This document shows positions 56,907 through 64,000 of a stretch of DNA of 64,000 bases, piece after piece (position 1 is the stretch's first letter; the number at the start of each line of letters is the position of its first letter). Origin of the DNA: Stramonita haemastoma (lineage: Eukaryota; Mollusca; Gastropoda; Neogastropoda; Muricidae). The DNA is taken from positions 16,738,322 to 16,802,321 of the forward strand of contig CM060334.1 in assembly GCA_030674155.1 (NCBI GenBank), given 5' to 3'. Under the pieces are notes generated by a model. It was not told the origin of the DNA. It made no database searches and worked only from the letters and a program-made list of their open reading frames with translations. The translations under genes were made by a program, and so were the position numbers.

Positions 56907-59900
56907 TAATAAAAAACACTTAGTAACTTACGTGGAGGATCCAACACAGGGCAGCTGCAGCACAATTTTTATTTATGAAACACTACATGAACAAATGTCC
57001 CTGAAAACGTCAGACAAGCACTTTACCTAACCTCAGTTCTACGTTCAACTAAAACCCAACTAATCTGCCTTTATGGTAAAGCTCTAGACAAGGAACATTG
57101 CCAAATGGAAATTCTACCATTATACAACCTAGAATCATCACTAATATTTGAGACAACAAAGTGAATCCCTAACACTGACAGAACCACCTTATGACTATGC
57201 TGCAATGGAAGCAGAAGGGCATTCCTGTACACTTAACCTACTGGTCTGGCCTCAGTCAACATGTCTCTACTTTAGACTTCAGAGGTATGGATTTGAGGTA
57301 TGGTTCAAAACCGTCACACATCAAAGCTTGGAAACCTACTCACTAGTTTTAAAAAAAAAAAAAAAAAAAAACATCCCTAAACACATCCTCAAAAAGCTTT
57401 ACTGAAGCCTAGCCACGGGTAACTATAATACCCCTACAACTACTCTCAATCAAAAAAACTAATGCAGCAGCAAAATAGATCTGTATAGATTATAGATGAT
57501 CTTAGAAAGTGAACTGAAAACACTGCTAGTCACATCCTCCCATAGAGTAGTGCTTGTCTGACGGATTAACAACTTCCATAAAGCATGAAACATTAGCATA
57601 AATCAAAAGTGAAGACTCCTGACATGCAAGCATTTTGTTTTTGCCTGTAACCTTTCTTTTCCATGTACCATAATTATACTTCATTGCTGTGGATTTTTTC
57701 TTCTTCAAATTGACCCATGCACTGAGAAATAAAATCAACTAACCTTAGAATTCTAACAATTCATCATAAGAGAAGTGCCACCTTTTTTCTCTCTCCTGTC
57801 TACATGTATATTACTTTCACATTCAACACTTCTTTAGAAAAGGAGTTTAGTAGTATTTTTTTTTTTTACATACTCTTAAATGTGTTTTGCACATATGACC
57901 TTATTATAGTGTCTCATCCAAAAGACTGAATCCGCAAATTCTCACTTTCTGGACAAGACGGTTAATTCTAGACCACCGATCCACCTGAGTAAACTAGTAG
58001 AAAAATCTGCGTTGCCTTTATATTTGTCTATTTTGCTTCCAGAGGTGAGAATGGGGGGAGAAGAAAATGTGGCAGGGGTCAGGAGGTTTTACCCCCTGAA
58101 GCTGAAGAATTTTTATATTTTGACATCTGAAAATTAACTCTGGAAACTCACTTTTGAATACAATACAGGAATATTATTATCAAAGATTTTCCAAGACTTT
58201 AATCCTTTGCACTGTCTCTAAATCATAAAATTGAACACTGAATTTTGCTTTTACACTTGCACACAAACACTTCATTTACACCAATTCCCAATTACAAAAT
58301 AATAAATTGAGGAAATTTGGACACAGAAAAGATTTAAACTGAAGCAGCAGAAGAAAAAAAAAAGAACCCTAAAACCATTATAATTGACAAGGTACTGGAA
58401 TTTCCCCACACTAAAGCAAAGCCTGCAAGAATGCACAAAGTTTCAAGCTAATAGTACCTCAGATGGAACTGCCCTAACTTAACCAGAAGACATCTAAGAG
58501 TTGACATGAACGTCACTAAACAGGATTCAACAGCCAGGAAGAAAATATCCCTCAACATAAATTTAAATTTCAACACAAACAGCTCGGAGTTAGAACCAGA
58601 ACTTGTTAATGAACAAAGAGCTCCAATGCAGAAAGTCACCAGGCCTGGATACAATCCAGAAGAATAACCCAACGTTGTTCAGATCACCTTCACCAACTGC
58701 TCCTACTTCCAGTTCAAAATACCGTGGTAGGTCAACAACTGTCACGATGTGACAGGACAGTTCTGGAAGGGAAGTCCTTGACTGCCAATTTTAATTTGGT
58801 TTCAAGAGGTTTGGTTTAGTTATTTAGCCGCTGTAATTTTTTTCAGCACATGGTGAACCTTTACAACTTCTAGATATCATGTTCAGACATAACATCGGTG
58901 CAAATCAACTTACTTCTGAGCTATGACCAAGTTATGAACAATGATCCTAAAAAAAAAATTCCTAAAAAAAAAAAAAAAAATTGGGGGCTACAGTAGCCCC
59001 CAATATTGCACTAAGTCGAAATTTACGATTCAGAGTGTCCTTCCGGTAATAAAAAACACTTAGTAACTTACGTGGAGGATCCAACACAGGGCAGCTGCAG
59101 CACAATTTTTATTTATGAAACACTACATGAACAAATGTCCCTGAAAACGTCAGACAAGCACTTTACCTAACCTCAGTTCTACGTTCAACTAAAACCCAAC
59201 TAATCTGCCTTTATGGTAAAGCTCTAGACAAGGAACATTGCCAAATGGAAATTCTACCATTATACAACCTAGAATCATCACTAATATTTGAGACAACAAA
59301 GTGAATCCCTAACACTGACAGAACCACCTTATGACTATGCTGCAATGGAAGCAGAAGGGCATTCCTGTACACTTAACCTACTGGTCTGGCCTCAGTCAAC
59401 ATGTCTCTACTTTAGACTTCAGAGGTATGGATTTGAGGTATGGTTCAAAACCGTCACACATCAAAGCTTGGAAACCTACTCACTAGTTTTAAAAAAAAAA
59501 AAAAAAAAAAACATCCCTAAACACATCCTCAAAAAGCTTTACTGAAGCCTAGCCACGGGTAACTATAATACCCCTACAACTACTCTCAATCAAAAAAACT
59601 AATGCAGCAGCAAAATAGATCTGTATAGATTATAGATGATCTTAGAAAGTGAACTGAAAACACTGCTAGTCACATCCTCCCATAGAGTAGTGCTTGTCTG
59701 ACGGATTAACAACTTCCATAAAGCATGAAACATTAGCATAAATCAAAAGTGAAGACTCCTGACATGCAAGCATTTTGTTTTTGCCTGTAACCTTTCTTTT
59801 CCATGTACCATAATTATACTTCATTGCTGTGGATTTTTTCTTCTTCAAATTGACCCATGCACTGAGAAATAAAATCAACTAACCTTAGAATTCTAACAAT

Positions 59901-61088
59901 TCATCATAAGAGAAGTGCCACCTTTTTTCTCTCTCCTGTCTACATGTATATTACTTTCACATTCAACACTTCTTTAGAAAAGGAGTTTAGTAGTATTTTT
60001 TTTTTTTACATACTCTTAAATGTGTTTTGCACATATGACCTTATTATAGTGTCTCATCCAAAAGACTGAATCCGCAAATTCTCACTTTCTGGACAAGACG
60101 GTTAATTCTAGACCACCGATCCACCTGAGTAAACTAGTAGAAAAATCTGCGTTGCCTTTATATTTGTCTATTTTGCTTCCAGAGGTGAGAATGGGGGGAG
60201 AAGAAAATGTGGCAGGGGTCAGGAGGTTTTACCCCCTGAAGCTGAAGAATTTTTATATTTTGACATCTGAAAATTAACTCTGGAAACTCACTTTTGAATA
60301 CAATACAGGAATATTATTATCAAAGATTTTCCAAGACTTTAATCCTTTGCACTGTCTCTAAATCATAAAATTGAACACTGAATTTTGCTTTTACACTTGC
60401 ACACAAACACTTCATTTACACCAATTCCCAATTACAAAATAATAAATTGAGGAAATTTGGACACAGAAAAGATTTAAACTGAAGCAGCAGAAGAAAAAAA
60501 AAAGAACCCTAAAACCATTATAATTGACAAGGTACTGGAATTTCCCCACACTAAAGCAAAGCCTGCAAGAATGCACAAAGTTTCAAGCTAATAGTACCTC
60601 AGATGGAACTGCCCTAACTTAACCAGAAGACATCTAAGAGTTGACATGAACGTCACTAAACAGGATTCAACAGCCAGGAAGAAAATATCCCTCAACATAA
60701 ATTTAAATTTCAACACAAACAGCTCGGAGTTAGAACCAGAACTTGTTAATGAACAAAGAGCTCCAATGCAGAAAGTCACCAGGCCTGGATACAATCCAGA
60801 AGAATAACCCAACGTTGTTCAGATCACCTTCACCAACTGCTCCTACTTCCAGTTCAAAATACCGTGGTAGGTCAACAACTGTCACGATGTGACAGGACAG
60901 TTCTGGAAGGGAAGTCCTTGACTGCCAATTTTAATTTGGTTTCAAGAGGTTTGGTTTAGTTATTTAGCCGCTGTAATTTTTTTCAGCACATGGTGAACCT
61001 TTACAACTTCTAGATATCATGTTCAGACATAACATCGGTGCAAATCAACTTACTTCTGAGCTATGACCAAGTTATGAACAATGATCCT
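56817..61088. repeat. 2140-bp tandem duplication, two copies alike wherever compared
   Basis: 56817-58948 and 58957-61088 match base for base wherever compared, including an A21 run and a T run, with eight extra A at the joint (58949-58956). Unit 1 begins inside the MITE A tract. Contig A has a single copy (11.44-13.59 kb). Contents are non-coding; three small frames recur simply because the DNA is repeated. Confidence 0.93.
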
Positions 61089-61199
61089 CTGCTCACTGCA
61101 TTTGATTTTTTTTCCCTCCCGTACCAGTTACTACATATTAGTTTTGGGTGTTATGTCTTTGGAATTTTTTGGAATTACTGAGAGGTGTTTTTTTTAATT

Positions 61200-61640
61200 T
61201 TCTTTATTGATGTATGTTTGTAGCGGGTGTGCACGAGTTGTGGATTTACTTCCCTTGGCATGGTATATTTACCAAGTCTATAAGGGCAGCAGATGGGTTA
61301 AAGCCTGTCTGCTATGGCAGGTCTGCATTAAAAGTTGACCTGGGAGATCGTTAAAAACCCCACCTTTAATTCACCAGACGCCACCGACATTGGAACCCAC
61401 GACTTCGTGACTCTTGGCATTCATGTTGAATGGTTGTAACACTCGGTTATACATCCAGCGGGTTAAAGCCTGTCTGCTATGGCAGGTCTGCATTAAAAGT
61501 TGACCTGGGAGATCGTTAAAAACCCCACCTTTAATTCACCAGACGCCACCGACATTGGAACCCACGACTTCGTGACTCTTGGCATTCACGTTGAATGGTT
61601 GTAACACTCGGTTATACATCCATCCCGCTGATCTAATAAT
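61200..61640 (-). mobile_element. tRNA-derived SINE (family 2) with internal 165-bp duplication
   Basis: Same element as 13735-13955. Here 61295-61459 and 61460-61624 are direct repeats that include both tRNA-like boxes (minus strand TATAACCGAGTGTTACAACC and GGGTTCCAATG) and the GACCTGCCATAGCAGAC hairpin. The two units differ at very few positions. Confidence 0.7.
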
Positions 61641-62845
61641 AAAAAAAATTTTAATTATAAAAAGGTCCTGGGGACAATCAAAAGAGGGGAATTCCATCAC
61701 AAGACGGAAGATTCTCACATCTGTTTCCGCTTTATCCTACAACCAGTGACTGTATTTACTGAAAGCATAATTCTCTTAGCAAAAAGCATAGTTCTGGTGG
61801 TCAAGTGATTTTTACCAAGATTGCATACATTCTAGTCCATCATTTGAACCAATGTGGTTCTTTGCTGTTAAGTTTGGCAAAAGCTCAACACTAAAATAAA
61901 AAAATAATAATAAAATAATAATAGTAAAGAACAATATTGGAAGGTATTCATTACATGTTGATGTTTAGTTTTGTTTTGATTTTTTTCCTGTTCCTTGGCT
62001 AGGGTTTACCAGAGGTAAAATTTTTGCAGATATTAACAAGTTGAGAACTATCATCCCCCACTTGGGGGAAAAATGGCAAAAAATGGCCAGAAGCAAGCAG
62101 TGGTGGCAAACCTTACCTTAGTTCTGATGTTTCCTATCAGGCTTACTCCAAAACGCTGCTTCCTCATAGCTCGTTTTTGTTGTGTTTTTTCAAACTGCTA
62201 TTTCAAACTCCTGGATGCAACATATCTTACCCAATATCTCACAGTGACTTGGAGTTGTAGCTAAAGGCAAAAACAATCCCTTGCAGGTGACGAGTCTTCA
62301 AAACAATCTCATGGAATACAGTCAAGAATCCTACTTCATACTACATCAAAAGGCGGAAAAAAAATCCATAACAAATCACAAAAATAACCCTAGGTTTCAA
62401 ACCTACAACAGCCTTGTTGAACCATGCCTTCCATACCAAATAAAGGCATGCTACACTTACAGTGTTGATTCTAGGATTTCAAAAAAAAAGGGGGAATTTG
62501 CCCCCTCCCCTCTTTTCCCTTCATAAAAAAAGGGGACAAGTATTAAGTAGTATTTGCTCATAATACCATTAGTACTCTAATTTCTATTTTTCAAGGACGA
62601 GAAACAAAACAAACAAGTTGATATGTAGGAGGACACAATTAAATATAACCTTACGTATTGCAGCTGGTCTGTAAAAGGATTTTCTGACACAGGAAAGTGA
62701 GAGAGAGGGGGGAGGGGATTAAAAGTTTTATTTTCAGATTGTGGTACATTCAGATGTGGAAGGATACATATGACATAGCTAGATACCGGAGGAGATGCAT
62801 TGTTTGTATACAAGAGACAGAAAGAGGGAGGGAGGGAAAGAGAGA
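61641..62845. other. Spacer of copy B
   Basis: Non-coding counterpart of 13956-15217, with an AAT/AAAT microsatellite near 61893-61925 and the word CAGTGTTGATTCTAGG near 62460. Confidence 0.5.
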
Positions 62846-63220
62846 GAGTCAACGTCAAATTTGTATTTCCCCATTCTGAGTTGGAGAGAGATCTAGATCA
62901 AAAAAGAGGTGAGAGCCAAAATCAGTCTTAAACCCCCCCAACCATATGAAGAGAGGGTGGGATAGAGATAGAGGTATGTCAAAAGTAAATTTTTCATTCA
63001 GAGCTGGAGGGAGAACTAGATTTAGGTCTACATGAGAAAAGGGGTTAAAAACAATATCAAAGTCTTTTCCTCCCATATGGCACAGAGAGAGAGAGAGGGG
63101 GGGGGGGGTCAAAGTCAATTTAGTATTTCCACTTTCAGAGTTAGAGAGAGAGATATCTAGATCTACATGAGAAGAGAGATAAAAGCCAATATCAAAGTCT
63201 TGCCCCTCCCCCCTCCCCAT
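62846..63220. repeat. GA-rich ~125-bp tandem repeat, about 3 units, copy B
   Basis: Units repeat GTCAAAGTCAATTT, TTTCAGAGTTAGAGAGAGA, CTAGATCTACATGAGAAGAG and AATATCAAAGTCTTG. A 144-codon minus-strand frame (62855-63289) stays open through all units here (repeating a DFDI..SHVDLD word) but is broken in copy A. Confidence 0.75.
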
Positions 63221-64000
63221 GAGAGAGAAAATGAGTAGGAGCAGCCGCTTTATTTTGAAATTATACAAATGGCAGTTGCGATGGCGCATTGTTTGTTCAA
63301 ATATGCACTATCCACACGGGAATCCCGAAAGGGCGCACCCTAGAATCAACACTGCACATACAATGAACTATCTAAAAATAAATATTCAAACTTGTTCAAT
63401 ACATTTTTGGCAAACTGAAGTTCATAGTATGTAAAAAAATAATAATAATAATAAAAATAACCTCATCACTTGACATACTATCGACTGAAGGAATTAAAGT
63501 TTCCTCTTTTTTTTCTTAACAATCCCTTGACACTATCTTCCACCATTTGAGATCCTACATAACTGTGGGGGGAAGGGGAGAATCCGTGAAATACTCCAAA
63601 CACATACCAAGATGTCCTGATCTGTACAGAGGGGGAGGGAGACAAAAGCAACCTGATTTTTAAGAGCAAAATGTGATTAGAAAACAATGTATCCTTTTGC
63701 CATTGGGTAAATGAGGTACCCATACAGCTATTTGGAAAAAAAAGTAAGAGAGAGAGAGAGAAAAAGACAACACACATACATACACACACAACACTAGGCC
63801 CTACAGTTTTGCTGTTTTAACAACGGTGACGGTCCCTCGACCATGAACAAAAAACCAATCCAATCCAATCATGTTGCTTAGAGCCCCGCCGACCGCACAG
63901 GCCATATCGGGGCTGTCACCTCGTCACATTGTAAAACACACATTAAAAGTGTGCAACTATGTACAGTTTAAAACAGGGTATAAAACCAACTCGACTGTCC
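63221..64000. other. Spacer of copy B to the window end
   Basis: Matches 15630-16393. Contains the array core on the minus strand near 63315-63355 (CAGTGTTGATTCTAGG), an AAT run at 63437 and the CCAAT/CCAATC block at 63857. No gene. Confidence 0.5.

Larger units (their letters stand above)
47144..64000. other. Copy B of the duplicated region
   Basis: Collinear with contig A (2537-16393), of good base quality throughout, and continuing past the window end. Copy B has two extra tandem duplications (2140 bp and 165 bp), an 85-bp segment at 55280-55364 and a 27-base G run at 56458-56484. It lacks the 58-bp (AAT)n insertion of copy A. Confidence 0.85.

Overview
This is eukaryotic, repeat-dominated genomic DNA, not prokaryotic. 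Long GT/CT/GA/TTC/GAT microsatellites, poly(G)/poly(C) runs, tRNA-derived SINEs and non-LTR retrotransposons make up most of it, and no complete host gene can be supported. The style (a LINE with an RNase H domain, a B-box SINE family ending in AATA repeats, and an AAT-repeat / TTTGTATAGCAC motif) fits a marine invertebrate, most likely a mollusc. That assignment is inference. Two runs of exactly 100 N (2437-2536 and 17987-18086) show that the window is a scaffold of at least three contigs.

Layout: 1-2436 is microsatellite-rich sequence. 2537-17986 is one whole contig between two N gaps. It is collinear with 47144-64000 in the same orientation, so the window holds two copies (A and B) of one region. 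The first ~6.8 kb of copy A is smeared into homopolymers and looks like a bad consensus; from ~9370 it is clean. 18087-24739 holds microsatellites and a LINE tail interrupted by a tRNA-like insertion. 24740-30181 is a nearly full-length but dead non-LTR retrotransposon on the minus strand: ORF1 with coiled coil and SGNH hydrolase; ORF2 with endonuclease, reverse transcriptase, RNase H and a Cys/His knuckle. 30182-47143 holds SINE copies, CT microsatellites, a coding-like dispersed unit (34.0, 36.8, 37.8 and 39.0 kb) with a 71-bp tandem array apparently derived from it (34.9-35.7 kb), and long single-copy-looking non-coding stretches.

Copy B (47144-64000) contains, in order: a ~120-bp tandem array with a palindromic core, an RTE/BovB-like reverse-transcriptase relic, a 43-bp satellite, a 59-bp near-perfect palindrome, a MITE-like element with 36-bp inverted ends, a 2140-bp tandem duplication with no difference seen at the places compared, a tRNA-SINE with an internal 165-bp duplication, and a GA-rich 125-bp repeat. 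Copy A has the same parts without the two tandem duplications. It differs by small indels, one 58-bp insertion and one 85-bp absence, which is what allelic haplotypes would look like.

No operon, CRISPR array, rRNA or intact tRNA gene was seen. The most unusual items are the coding-like unit and its satellite, the tRNA-like insertion whose anticodon region runs into a GT microsatellite, the LINE domain combination, and the copy A/copy B structure.
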